Of a stretch of DNA of 64,000 nucleotides, positions 46,860-58,871 are shown in pieces; positions within the stretch are counted from its first letter, which is position 1; each line of letters begins with the position of its first letter. Where the stretch lies: positions 8,086,437 to 8,150,436 of the forward strand of contig OX104124.1 in the NCBI GenBank assembly GCA_944474755.1, read 5' to 3'. The notes beneath the pieces are model-generated. The model was not told where the DNA came from. It saw only the letters and a list, made by a program, of their open reading frames with translations, and did not search any database. The stretch comes from Limnoperna fortunei (Eukaryota > Mollusca > Bivalvia > Mytilida > Modiolidae). Position numbers and translations under genes: made by a program.

Positions 46860-48230
46860 GGAAACCAGTGTGTAAAAGAATTAGCTTGGTAAAAACTAAT
46901 TTGTTGTTTTTTATATACTTCAAACTCCAATTACTAAATTCATGATGACACTGTATTGACATGTTGATACGTTTGGTTGTCCAGCTACAATGTGCGTCTC
47001 GAAAAATTTTTTTCTATTTTATATTTTCTGGACTTGAAATCAAAGTTTCTTTTCACCTTAGTACTATCTGAGTCTGAATTATTCATTTCCTTTGGTAAAC
47101 GACACACCGAAATTTAATTTGATACTGATCATTTATGTATAGTTTGATAATGGGAGTTGTCAGCATAATAAAATGTCTGCATGTCATATTTATATTCGCA
47201 GTGATATCAATGAAATTGAATCTTCAGTTACTGCTTAGCATAAAAAAAATTAAACATGGTTCACAACAGCCTACTAAAGGAAACATTGTGAAATTAATGA
47301 CGGACCTATTACCGGTCTACATTTACTTAAATTTAAATCTGTTTACACTTTTTATGTAACATTAGAAATCTCTATTAGAACTAAATTCGACAAATACATT
47401 GACATTGACAACACTTGTCACCATGTTAATGCGAATTTGCTTTACACACATATGACTTATGTCAACAATAACTAAGCATTTTCATTAAGATATGAAAAAT
47501 GATGTTATTTTTAATGTAAAAATTGAGATAAGGTAGTAGAGTATATGTTCATTACAAAAATCCCCAAAATTTAACCAATAGACTCAAAACGCCAACCTCA
47601 ATTTGTCTTTATGAAAGCGGTTAAGGTTATTGAACTAATGCAAATAATTTATCACTTGGAAAACATGCAGCTTGTAATGAAGACGCTACTGTAAAATGTA
47701 CATTATTGTTGTAGGTTTGTATAAACAAGTAAGAGAAAAGAAAGATAGTGTGAAAATATCTGGCTATGCCCATAAATTTAATGACAGGATTCAAATTTCA
47801 AAGGCATCAAAGTTGTTTAAAAACATGGAAATCGGGTTAAACGATTAAATTATCGAATAATCACAACTATTCTTACTTCAAGGTCTATTCAAAATTTGAA
47901 GTACTTTAAATAATTCTTAATACTTTCAGTATAAATTCGCTACGACTATTTAAAGATTAAAGGTTATTTTTATGGACGCCTAACAATGATTGAATTAAAA
48001 ATCATTTAGCATGTTCAGAGATGACCACTTCATCACACTTTTTTGAATAGAACATTATAAATTAATAAAACAAAACCTTTTCTCTTACCTTAAGTTTAGT
48101 CAGAGATAAAGCTAGTTCAAGCTCACAACAGTAATGGATAGCGGTACTCAACTGTGGGCCGGAGATTCTTAATAAGCGATGACGTCATACAGTCCATGTA
48201 ACATTGAAAGTCAATCAGCAGTTATAAACA
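46860..48230. other. AT-rich non-coding DNA
   Basis: No exon or repeat recognised. Confidence 0.3.
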
Positions 48231-48237
48231 CATTCTT

Positions 48238-48480
48238 TTATTTAGAAACTAATGCAGCGTTCTGTATCAAAGACGTGCTAAATATGCATGTACTTGTCTG
48301 CAGTAAAAATGATGTGCAAACGTTACAATGCAAACAGTTCAGATGTAAATGGTCTATTAGTTTTGGAGTATGAACAGTGACATTAAATTTCAGAAACTTA
48401 AAAAAATGATAAAATTCAAGTTTCCTTGGAACATATACTAAAATAACATATGAAAATGAAATCAGTATTTTATAGGACAT
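48238..48480 (-). other. Possible ectodomain exon relic
   Basis: The frame contains 'ILVYVPRKLEFYHFF' and a Cys-bearing stretch 'LHLNCLHCNVC'. The YVPR motif recalls 'FIFVPRGHIMYV' and 'LIVLPRGITRV' in the receptor-like gene at 50.3-51.3 kb, so this may be part of a related gene. The similarity is short and could be chance. Confidence 0.2.
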
Positions 48481-48689
48481 GCTATATGTTATTGCATTAA
48501 AGTTCTGACCTTTAAGAATTCCGATTTTATCCTACTAAAGAATGCATCTAAGTGCATCACTAGACTGAAAGAAATAATTTTAACAAACCAAATGCTGCAC
48601 GAAGACATGATAGACTTCCTCAAGCACATTGTCAAAGGAACTAGTACTAGTATCATCGTACGTCCGGTGTAACTGAAGATATTGCGTAC

Positions 48690-48779
48690 CTTGAATATGG
48701 ATTTTTGTATCAATCCCATCAGTCAATTTATTGCCCGTAGAAGCATTCATTATATGACAATAACGCCATTTAGTAGGAG
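48690..48779 (-). other. Candidate 90-bp internal exon
   Basis: The acceptor TACACTCTCTTTCAG and the donor CAAG/GTACGC bound exactly 90 nt. Only one frame is open, reading 'PTKWRYCHIMNASTGNKLTD', 'GIDTKIHIQ', so the exon would be symmetric in phase 2. The family is unknown. Confidence 0.3.
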
Positions 48780-49806
48780 CTGAAAGAGAGTGTACCGATG
48801 ATATGACTTTTGGAAAAAGAAGCGATGATTGTGATTAGTCATCCTAAGACACTGATACTAATGGTTTCAATATCAAACTTAATTAGTGACCTTCACATTT
48901 GACCATGAACATTGTTGCTGTAAAAACTTGAAAATTCTAAAACACAGACTATAAGTTAAACAAGTAAAATGTTTGTAGCGTTAAGACGCACATTTGTCAT
49001 GAAAGTTTTTGCAGCAAAGTCGTTATAGGCCAATACATTTACCATAAGTCGTAAAGACCTAGGGTCTTCTTCACTATTGGTAATATTGTCAATGTCAAAT
49101 TTCCATATTTTTGAGTTAATGGTAATTTAATCTATGACGTGGCATCAAAATAGCCCACTTTGGTGTTCAAAATTCACTTTCGATGAGAAAAGGTCACTTG
49201 CAATTTCATTTTGAGTTCAAGACATAATCATGTGCAAATAGAGTCATGAAATTTTTAAGTCACTTCCTGTAAGTCCCTAACAACTTTTTTACGGTTTCAG
49301 CACAAGATTACCCTTAAGGTAAAGTCAGTTCCGGTTAAAAAATCTTTAGCAGCCAGTAATTATAAGGAATTTATGACAATGATATAAACAGGAATATGGA
49401 AAAGACCTTCCAACTGTTCTCGAACAATAAGTCTTATCTTAAGTATTTTAAGTATTTTACGACTTAGCGTGAGTTACTACCCGGTACTGTACTTCATAGT
49501 GTAAATTCCATAGTCGAATGACTTCATGGAATATATTCTACACATCTACCATTTTCGACATCCACGTCTTGGATGGATTAACTGCCAATCCATAGTTATT
49601 TGTAATTTAGAACTTGTTGTTGGCATAAAAATCTTGACGTGATTTATCATAATTTAAAATTTAATGTAATTAAAAAAAGCTTTTACACACATAAACATAC
49701 ATTTTTTATTCATGTTGTAAAAAAAAGAATCATCATGTATATAAACATAATTATTATGTCAAGCTATCAAGATGATTTTTTTCACGATAAATTCTATGAC
49801 TTTCGA

Positions 49807-51609
49807 TTATACTTGTTGAATAGCCAGTTGCATTCGTTGTCTAACATAATTTATGTTATTGGCAATTTTTGCTTTAGTTGCAGCTTCGTCAGTTGTTTCT
49901 GGTAATTTTATTTGGGTGATATATTTATTCCATCGTAATGGTAGAGGAATTTCACATGGATGACTTGTAACAATGAATATGTGGAGACCGTGATTTCTAG
50001 TTCATAAATTCGTGGAAGGATTAAGTTTTGTATGACGAATTCATTATTCCAATTATCTTTTACAAAATCCCTAATACCAACCACAACATATTATTTTGAA
50101 GACATAACTACATTGGTATATGCTGATATATTTTGTTGTCCAGCCAGAATGTCTGTCTCAAGGAAACAAATTTTCAATCCCATATTTTCTAGATACGGAA
50201 TTAAAGTTTGAACGGTAAATTGTCGGTCATTTTCACTACTAATAATAATTACATCATATAAGAAGTCTTGGATATCATTTCCAAATCCACCTAAATTAAG
50301 AATGTCTTTTGTCGCTTCACTAACATAAATTTGTTATATTATTTGATGGTAATAATTAGCAGCATTACCAAATCAGCCGAGACAAAACAATTAACAACAT
50401 ATTCGCCCTTGTATGCAATGAAATAGTAAAAATTTTCATCATCAACAAAATATTGCCATGGCCGACGCCAGTCAGTACTATGAGAGCGCATGCTTTCTTT
50501 AAAATGCATCTTTAATTCATTATATTTATTAGCGGCGACCCTTGTTATGCCTCGTGGTAGAACAATTAAGGTATACGGAAGTTTGATCTCATGTAAATAA
50601 TACCGACGAGACGATGTATTGAACAATGTTAGAAAAATTGTAAATGTATGAATTCCATAAACAGGTTCGCAGATACACGACAATGACCTTAACACAATTA
50701 TACCATCAGTTATTGTTTCATATAATGAATAGAATTAAGTTCATGGTCATCAAATTATTTTAATTTGGTAAAATTGTAGAACGAATTTATCATCGTTCCA
50801 CAACCTTTAAAGTCATATATTGACTCGTTACAAATATTACTTATGTCGCACGAAGTATCATTGTTCGAAGATATACTAGATACATGTTGAACTGATAAAT
50901 TGTCAACAGTAGATACTGTGTACAAACGAATTTGTTTTACATACATAATATGACCTCGGGGGACAAAAATAAAAAGATTTCTTCTGGCCGAGGTAGAATA
51001 ACAAATGAAGCTAAATTTAGTTTGATTGCTTGCAATGCACCGTTGAAAATCGTTTTGTGATAGCCCAACAAATAATTTCATAAAATAAGTTGTTTTGTTA
51101 AAGGTATAATTATTAGTTTAAATTTAAATTTTTTCTGCATAATTAAGTGTCGAAATGAATCGTTTTGTAAAAGTTTGCCATCAATGGTCCATTCGGAATT
51201 TTGTAATTGCTCTAGTTTCACAGAAAACCAGGATTCCTCAATATATATAAGAAAAGCTGCAAACGGTTCTAGGTCGATTTCTAACAAAATATCTTCGCCT
51301 TCAACTCTGTAATATGTTCTACTTTATATGGGCAATTGAAGGTTTCTAATACGTGCTGTATACCCAGCCGTTTCACGGCTTTCAATCTGGTCTTTTTTAT
51401 GTATATGATATACGATTGCATTTTGACACTGTCGGCTTAATGTCAAATGCCATTAAGTTCTCGGACGGATTAACCATTACAGATATAGCAGATCTGTTCG
51501 AATGTATATGCAAAAGATGATAAGGTCCGGAATTCAAAATTACGAATACATAAGTATATAGGATATAAACAAACAATACTGAGTGGAAAACACAATACAC
51601 AGTAAACAT
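49807..51609 (-). pseudogene. TIR-domain receptor-like gene, disrupted
   Basis: A putative start at 51607-51609 gives a hydrophobic leader (MFTVYCVFHSVLFVYILY). After an acceptor (ATTACAG at 51307-51313) comes 'VEGEDILLEIDLEP' and 'SEWTIDGKLLQ', loosely Ig-like, then 'NLFIFVPRGHIMYVKQIRLY', a second 'LIVLPRGITRVAANKY' stretch and a short hydrophobic segment 'SADLVMLLIITI' that may be the membrane anchor. The cytoplasmic part is a TIR domain: box 1 'LYDVIIISSENDRQF', 'LIPYLENMGLKICFLETDIL' with box 2 'ETDILAGQQ', 'VVVGIRDFVKDNW', and a box-3 side region 'HIFIVTSHPCEIPLPLRW' in another frame, ending at TAA 49807-49809. TIR domains signal downstream of Toll/IL-1-type receptors. An in-frame TAA near 50087, a frameshift near 49985 and shifts in the ectodomain indicate a pseudogene, unless there are assembly errors or unseen introns. 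Confidence 0.6.
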
Positions 51610-51699
51610 GATGACTCGAGTTCCAGGAATAAACTGAATGCACCTTCGAACGTTCTTAAACACAATGTTAAATACACCTTGTATAACACGTCATGCAAA

Positions 51700-53565
51700 T
51701 TAGTGGCAATAAAAATTGTAGACTGTCATGTTTTGAAATGTCATTGTATATTTTCCTTTCGTTAAGCAATGATTCATATCTTGTAGAACACTGGATAAGT
51801 GACTTATCCATAGTCGCAAAATTTGATATTCTGTTAAATCCATTCTTTGCAGCACCTGCAAACGATATTCAATATTTTAACTAAACATATTAAATGTGTT
51901 ATACTTACATTTTATTTCTAAACCTAAGTATGCAACTCGGTTGATCTATGGACGTTATAGATAAATAAATAATTGAACCCGCATGGTAAAATCGCGAATC
52001 AAACCACCACAACCCTGACCATAAAGTGGCATAATTTTAGCATACAAAAGCAACAAGATTTTCTACTCATAAAGTCTTTTTGTGTGAAGGTTTGTTTAAA
52101 TTAAGGTAAAATAACTTTGCTTACACTTCTAGCACACATGTTTCGATAACAGGACGTAATCACATGACATACTATTAAAATGTCCGGATAATTTCTTTTG
52201 AGGTTCTGACTTCGTGTTTTACTTGTGTTCATTTTCTGCTCTTTAAGTCAGTCACTTTGTTCTTCTTTTATTGGTCAGCCTAATAACATACATGGGAAGA
52301 ATATTAAAATAAACCATTTATTGTTGACATGCACTCATTATGATAATTGATAGATTGCTATTTTCTTGGATCCTTGCACCCCATTTTTAGTTGAAATATT
52401 TCATTTAGCTGCTTATAATTTTATTTTGCTAAAAAGCTTTATTTAATTTAATTATTTTTGTTTGCAATAGGTTTTTTTAATATTTGTGTTTTTATGTCTA
52501 GGTAGAACAGCTGACAAAATAGGTAAAAGGATGTAAAAATCAAGCATATCAATTAGATCCCAACGCTCAGCTTTATATAGAACCGTTCCGATGCTGCTTT
52601 TGTGATGAATGCAATTCTGCAAATGTTCCTAATAAAACATTTAATAACGACCATTCGAAAACAACATAAAAATAGCTCGGCTCCACATAACTTTGTCATA
52701 CCTGGTTACAAAGGTATGGGTTACTTTCGACTTCATTTGTGAAAACTTCATCAACTTCATGAATACCTGACATAAAATTGCACGCAAAGAAAAACGAGCG
52801 TACGATTATTCGTTATAATAAAACTCAAACTCCAGGTAACAAGCTTTTAACAATCAGACGATACGCTAAAATAGTACCTTCTAGGCTCCCTGTCCGTCGC
52901 TCACGGAAGCGGAGGCAACATTGAGGGTAGAACGCCGGAATCTCTACACATCGAAATAACTACATGAAAATGTTTATAACAGTTATATAAGGTATTATAC
53001 AGACACAAACAACGAATAGCAAAGATAATTTTTAAAAGAGTTACTTTAATTTTTACTAGTATCTTGCTGAGTGTGTGTGAATAGCAGATATTGTCAGTCT
53101 GTTAGATGTCTGCCAATTTTACTTAATTGAAACATTTAATATTTAATTTACACTACATTTATACTACCATTATATATTTATACTATGTTCATGCTACAAT
53201 TCTGTAGAGTATTTTAGTTAAAATCAAAATGCACTCCGAAACTCTTTCTGTATGGAGTTATTTCGCCGGTCACAAAAAGCTTGTCTGCAGATAAACACTG
53301 AAACCGTAAAAGATTTCGCAATGACATTTGTTCCAATATGGTCTGTAGTATGTTGCAATCATTGTTATAAATAGCGCGAAGGATTTTTTCACCTCCTCCT
53401 TAATTTGAGTTGTCTCCACTTTTGAATTGCATGTAGATCGTGGACCACTGAAAGAAAAATAGAAAGGAACCGAGACCGAACAGCAAGAGACAAATGTCAA
53501 GAGACAATTACAAATTCACATATATACAAACATACGTAACAAAACAAAAAAAAACAAAAAACAAA
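51700..53565. other. AT-rich non-coding DNA
   Basis: No convincing exon. A frame at 53270-53500 (minus) lacks any recognisable motif. Confidence 0.3.
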
Positions 53566-53570
53566 ACAAA

Positions 53571-54656
53571 ACACATACTGTAAAGTTGTAGAAATAAATT
53601 AGAGTTCTCTCTCTTTTGATTGTACTTTACTAGTACAGATATGTTATTTATAGTACTAATCAACCTGAACAGGTGTAACAGGTTTTGAAGGTTAAGTATT
53701 AAAATAACACAATAAGAACCAGTTTTGCCTCAGGTATGTCAGTTGGCACCTAGACATTGAGTTGTTAAGATGTGCTAGAGTCTGAGCACATGGTTTTGTG
53801 CAAATTTTGAGATGAAACCTGATTATTGTCACAGTTCAACATAGCAATGAAATAAAAGAAATTCCCAGGTTATTTGAGCTCACCAGGGCATTAAAAGGTT
53901 CCCAGGTAGGTTTTCAAGTTGCACATGTTGTCCAAGCCCCACCCGGTATTCTTGTTGAAGTTTCATACGGTTTGCATATTAAATCGCTTGTATAAATGGC
54001 GCGTTTCGGATATTATATGAATTAATTACGTGTGTTCAAATACTTGAGTACATTTGTCTCAAAATAGGCATTTTGTTCCTTCACAGGGGATTTTTCTGGC
54101 TGCTTTTATTTCAACGTGATTTGGAGTGCCCAGGACGTTTGATTTGTCTATTGGAACACTATTATTGTTTTATGCCAATCAGATTTGGGATTATATACAG
54201 AGAGTCCTATACTTTGTGTCTGTATACCCGTATTAAATAACGTGCATGGAGTAACTTATAGCATGAGATGAAGATTTGGAAAACAATTTATGATCATTAT
54301 TTTGTGAAATTTTGTTTTATAGACTAAGTAATTTGTTATTACTTTGGAGGTTAGCTTAATATCTGGATATGAATTGCAATTTAGTTTTGGAATTACAGAA
54401 TTCAAAAACTTTTGGACATAGTATAGATTATTATTAAGACTTTCAAGCTTGGAATAAAACATGGGTAAATTTAAGACTGTGATGGACTGACTTTATTTCT
54501 AGATTATTATATATTAGTTTGTTTTCTGTAAAGTGTTATTTTAGTACTTTGATTAGTACTATAAAAAACATATCTGTACTAGTAAAGTACAATCAAACGA
54601 GAGATAACCCTAATTTATTTTAATAAATTAATTTACAACTTTACCCATACACATAC
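53571..54656. mobile_element. 1070-bp inverted-repeat element with 8-bp duplication
   Basis: Ends 53579-53664 and 54553-54648 are inverted copies over ~85 bp, sharing GTAAAGTTGTA, AATAAATTAG and 'GATTGTACTTTACTAGTACA'. Both sides carry ACACATAC (53571-53578 and 54649-54656), a probable 8-bp target duplication that would suit a hAT-type origin. No transposase is present. The ends have diverged by several indels, so the insertion is old. Confidence 0.65.
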
Positions 54657-54779
54657 AAACAAAGTGAGTAAACCGAACCCAATAACTAGACGATTCCAGG
54701 AGTTTTTATATTTGATTTTTGCAATTTGCAGTTTCTGTCTGTAGTTTTTAACCTTTGAAGTTATTGGGCAAAAACTAAA

Positions 54780-55500
54780 CATTTTCTTCAAACATTTTAG
54801 TTAAGTACAATAACTCCTATTTTTTGCAATCAGACAATTTCTGAAAATAAATGACTTGCAGTCGTGTACTTCAGGTTAAGTTAGTAAATTTACGTTTTAC
54901 TCTAGGTGTTATAGACTTTAATGAATAAAAAAACGCATTATTTTGTCCAAATTTGTAATTACAGGGCAATAACTCCTATAAATAGTCATCTAACAATTTT
55001 GGACAAGGCAATGATTTGCAGGCCATGCTTTGCTGATGATTTGTGCAATTTATAGATTTCACTCCAGCTGTTGTGGCACTTAAGCTACACGTCAAAAACT
55101 ACAAATTTTACCAAACATTTTTATTAAAGGGCAATAACTGTTATAAGGAGTCATCTGGCAATTTCGGAATCAGTAAAATAAATTGTAGGACTTGTATTGT
55201 TGATCTTTTTTGTAATTTACAGTTTCACTCAAGCTGTTAAAGATTTTAGGTGACAAGATATAAATGAAAAAATTCATAAAAAAATCGTCATTAAAGGGCA
55301 ATAACTCTTATAAGGACTCATCTGACAATTTCAGATAAATAAAATAAATTGTAGGACTTGGTTAATTTAAAGTTTGACTCTAGCTGTTATAGATTTAAAT
55401 TTTAGGTTACAGGAAAAAATGAAAAATGCTATTAAAAATGTCACGTAAGGGCAATTACTGCTATAGAGAGCCATCTGACAATTTTAGACCAATAAAGTGA
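54780..55500 (+). repeat. ~160-bp tandem repeats, 5 units
   Basis: Cores 'GGGCAATAACTCCTATAA' plus 'GTCATCTGACAATTT' recur near 54806, 54968, 55132, 55296 and 55448, a period of 152-164 bp. Units are diverged. Period and character match the ancient ~160-bp satellite class of bivalves (BIV160-like) found alone or in the core of pearl-type Helitron-related elements. The name is an inference from period and core. Confidence 0.75.
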
Positions 55501-55506
55501 ATTGTC

Positions 55507-55577
55507 ACCAGGACCGAAGGCAGAAATGATTAGCAATACAAGTGGTATTGCTAATCATTTCTGCCTTCGGTCCAGGT
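55507..55577. repeat. Perfect 29-bp-arm hairpin
   Basis: Arms 55511-55539 and 55545-55573 are exact inverted copies (GGACCGAAGGCAGAAATGAT continuing to AGCAATAC) around a 5-base loop, and pairing extends three more bases after one mismatch. It sits between the 160-bp repeats and a reverse transcriptase fragment. Confidence 0.92.
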
Positions 55578-55609
55578 AACACTCACGTGCTCTGGGCGAG
55601 TAAGCATTC

Positions 55610-55850
55610 CTACGTCGAGTTACTCATTTCCATGTGTACGAAAAAGTCAAATCCAGGAATAGGAAAGACAAGATGACCAAGCGAAAATGTCCGATCGTAC
55701 TTAAGATATGGATTTCCATGATCAATTAAGACATGGTGACTACCATAGAACTTCTGAATTGCAAATATCAAGCGAGGTACACCAAACCCTTGTTTGAGTG
55801 GCTTAGTAGTCAACCTTTGTGATCGGTCTAGAAAATGAAATACCGATCGC
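55610..55850 (-). pseudogene. Penelope-like reverse transcriptase fragment, C-terminal
   Basis: The frame reads 'LTTKPLKQGFGVPRLIFAIQ' and 'KFYGSHHVLIDHGNPYL', matching the segment after the palm in this RT type (TxKLLxQGFxxxRLxSSLRKFYGRHxDLI). The tail 'FDFFVHMEMSNS' corresponds to 12905-12970, so both fragments derive from the same element type. Confidence 0.65.
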
Positions 55851-55859
55851 TGGATTTAG

Positions 55860-57520
55860 CATAAAGTATAACAGAAACTGTGAAATGTACATGGGATACA
55901 CCGGAACTGCTGGAATGTTGCCATCGATCTTTTTACTTAATGCACTTTAGAGATACTTGACTTTATTTAATGACCTTGTTATTCAACATCTTAACTATAA
56001 CTCGTCTTGAGAAACTATCAAATTTGAAAGAAAAACGATCAATATACAAGTTAAAATAGGAAAGGGACAACTGTGGAGCATTATGACCTTCCCGTTCATA
56101 CTATTTGTCGTTTCATAGAACAAAGGACCTGCATTGGATAATTATTATTGAAATAATATTTGATTGAAAGTAAAGTTATACTTTCAACTGTTTTACATTA
56201 ATAAACTACAATTTACTGCAATACAAATTTATTTGCACGCAAATTAACTTAATATTTTTCTCATCCCCAAAATACGCTTAAGTAGGAGTAAGCAAAAACA
56301 AACCGTTTCATCCTATTCATTTAGCTAGTTTATTAATATAAAATACGTTCATTTTCTGTTGATTTTTTGTGGATAAACGACGCAAGTTGATGTTTGTTTA
56401 CATCAAAAGTTATGAAAATTTTCGAGTTTGGTCCAAATAACCAAAGATCTGTTTAAAAACCAACTTGGCTAAATTACAATAAAAAGTTCGAATAGGAAAA
56501 GTCAAGGACGAGCCATAGTCAAAATATCGAGTTGTTACGGTGGGATAATGTTTACCATCGGATTTTCATAACAAATAAGTACACTAATGAAAAGTAAACA
56601 AATCCAAGCAAAAACTTGCGCGATTGGGAATAGACTCTATGTAAAAGGATGTTGCAAACATATCTTAAATACAACATTAACATTTTTACAACGAGTGGTT
56701 TTGACTCCCAATGAAGAATATTAAAAACAATTAGACTATGTCACTAAAGAATCCGTCATGACAACACGACTTACACTTTCGCTATCATTTAAAATATAAT
56801 TAAATCACATATTTTTAAATTTTCCAAAGATTTAACATTTAACCCGTTCAATCAATTTTGCTTATTTATATTTTCAACAAATTTTAGTTTATAGATGTGA
56901 ATTAAATAACCTCTAAACTTACGTACATATATTTACTGTTTGACAACACACCTGATCGAATGATCTCACCGGAAGACGTTGTATTTCTATATATAGACAA
57001 AAATAGGGAAATACCGTATATATTAATAACAACCGCAGTTTAAACTTGTCTTCTCTTATTTAAACCTGTTTTCTCTTATAAATAGTGACAACGGTAGATT
57101 ATGAGGAAAAATGCATTTATTAGCCCAAACCGTTTCATCGTTTTTATAAACACTGAAAATAGTTATCTAGGTTCACTGGTTGAACCAAGGTAATGAGAAC
57201 ATAATGAAAATGAAAGTACTGTTTACACCTGTGATCTGATAGTGAGGCCAAAGGCTAGGAATTTTGGAATGACATTATTCTAATAAACCAAAATAGAGGT
57301 ACATAAATGACAATATTATGTACATGTACATTTGTAATATGAAAATTGGTGGTGTCTAAATGGGAGTATTGCACATTGTAATTTTTCCAGACGTTACTTT
57401 CGTGCTCCCTAACAGTGCCCCTGCATTCCAGTGTTCACGTGACGTCTTTCTCTACGCGTTAGTGAATCAATGTCATACTATTGTCAATTGTTAAATATAG
57501 CGATGTCTGTATTTGGTTTT
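55860..57520. other. AT-rich non-coding DNA
   Basis: No exon or shared repeat recognised. Confidence 0.3.
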
Positions 57521-57531
57521 TTTTGTTATTT

Positions 57532-57684
57532 AAGGATTAACTACAAAAAATATTTTCTCCATCGAGGGATAACAAAATTTCCGTTTTGCACATTGTATAA
57601 TCCGCGTAGCGGATTATATTAAATGTGCACAACGGAAATTTTGTTATCCCTCGATGAAGAAAATATTTTTTTGTAGTTAATGCT
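57532..57684. repeat. ~150-bp near-perfect palindrome
   Basis: Arms 57534-57605 and 57609-57682 pair almost throughout (ATTAACTACAAAAAATATTT, 'CGAGGGATAACAAAATTTCC' and complements) with a 3-base centre in TATAATCCGC-GTA-GCGGATTATA. It is a cruciform-capable foldback, probably a MITE core. Confidence 0.88.
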
Positions 57685-57689
57685 TATAA

Positions 57690-58865
57690 ATAAATTCAAA
57701 CAATAGATTAAACTCAACAATTTTATTTTTGTAACTGAACATTTTTGAAAAAAGAGATCAACAAAATAACTGTTAGTTTCCCGTGGAGTAATATATGACG
57801 TCAAATGGCGCGTGTCTCCATGACGATCAAATTGTTTTCCATCCTCTGATAGAAAATATTTTTCAGCCAAGCAAAAGTGGTATTCTCGCAAAAATTTTTT
57901 TTTTCAAAACAAAACTCTTAAATTTGTCAAACATATTTTTATATATTTTGAGTAATTTTAGTGCCTTTTTCTTCGTTTTATCCGAATAGCTATACCAATG
58001 ACTACGGAGAGTTCTATTGTCATTACCAAGGTCATTCAGATTCGGTTATTTTGAGCCGCTCTTTGCTTTACATGAAATAATTTGTTCATGAATTGTATAT
58101 AAATATGTCTGAACAATGCGATAAAATAAGATACAACTAAATTCACAGCTAAAATTGTTGATGGAGCGACTGTTCCATGCAAATTTCCGCGCTAGTAATT
58201 CCATTAATTTCAAGTAGCATTCGTCAAAGTGATGCATTTCAGTAAATCATGCTTTGAAGTAAAATATCAACTATCGGGTCGTACAATGTATTACAGTTAA
58301 TCTATAGGGGGATGCAATTGTGACAGTTATGCAAATACGTCTTCCAGAAAGGGGTTCCAAAACAAAAATGTCGACACTCAGTTTTTACCGTTCGTAACAC
58401 GTCATTCATTAGTTCATTAATGTACATAAAATGATGTTACGATATGAATATCGACTGAGGAAGTGATTTTGATTACCTTGGGGGTGGGGGGGGGGTGTTC
58501 GTTTTATCACATTAAACGTAGAAATGTCTCATCGAGATTATATAGAGATTTTTACATAAACCATTTGAGAATATCCTATTAGACATCTGGAGGTTTTATT
58601 CTCGTCTCGGAAATTCTAATCATCACTGACAGCATAACTTGTGTAATGTTATACTTAGATTTGTTCTTGTGTTTCAACGAGACTCAAAAGACAAATAATT
58701 ACTCACTTGGAAGTTGTAATTTCAGTAATTGTCAATTTTCGAATGAGGTAGGCTTACTTTTATTTCATCAAACACCATTTAATAGCTTAAGACTTCAAAG
58801 CGTGGCACCAAAATAAGTTTATTGTTTCATACATAACTAAAAACATATAATCATATTATTAAAAC
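57690..58865. other. AT-rich non-coding DNA with a short G-run
   Basis: The only notable feature is a poly-G tract near 58480-58495. No exon found. Confidence 0.3.
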
Positions 58866-58871
58866 CTTTCT

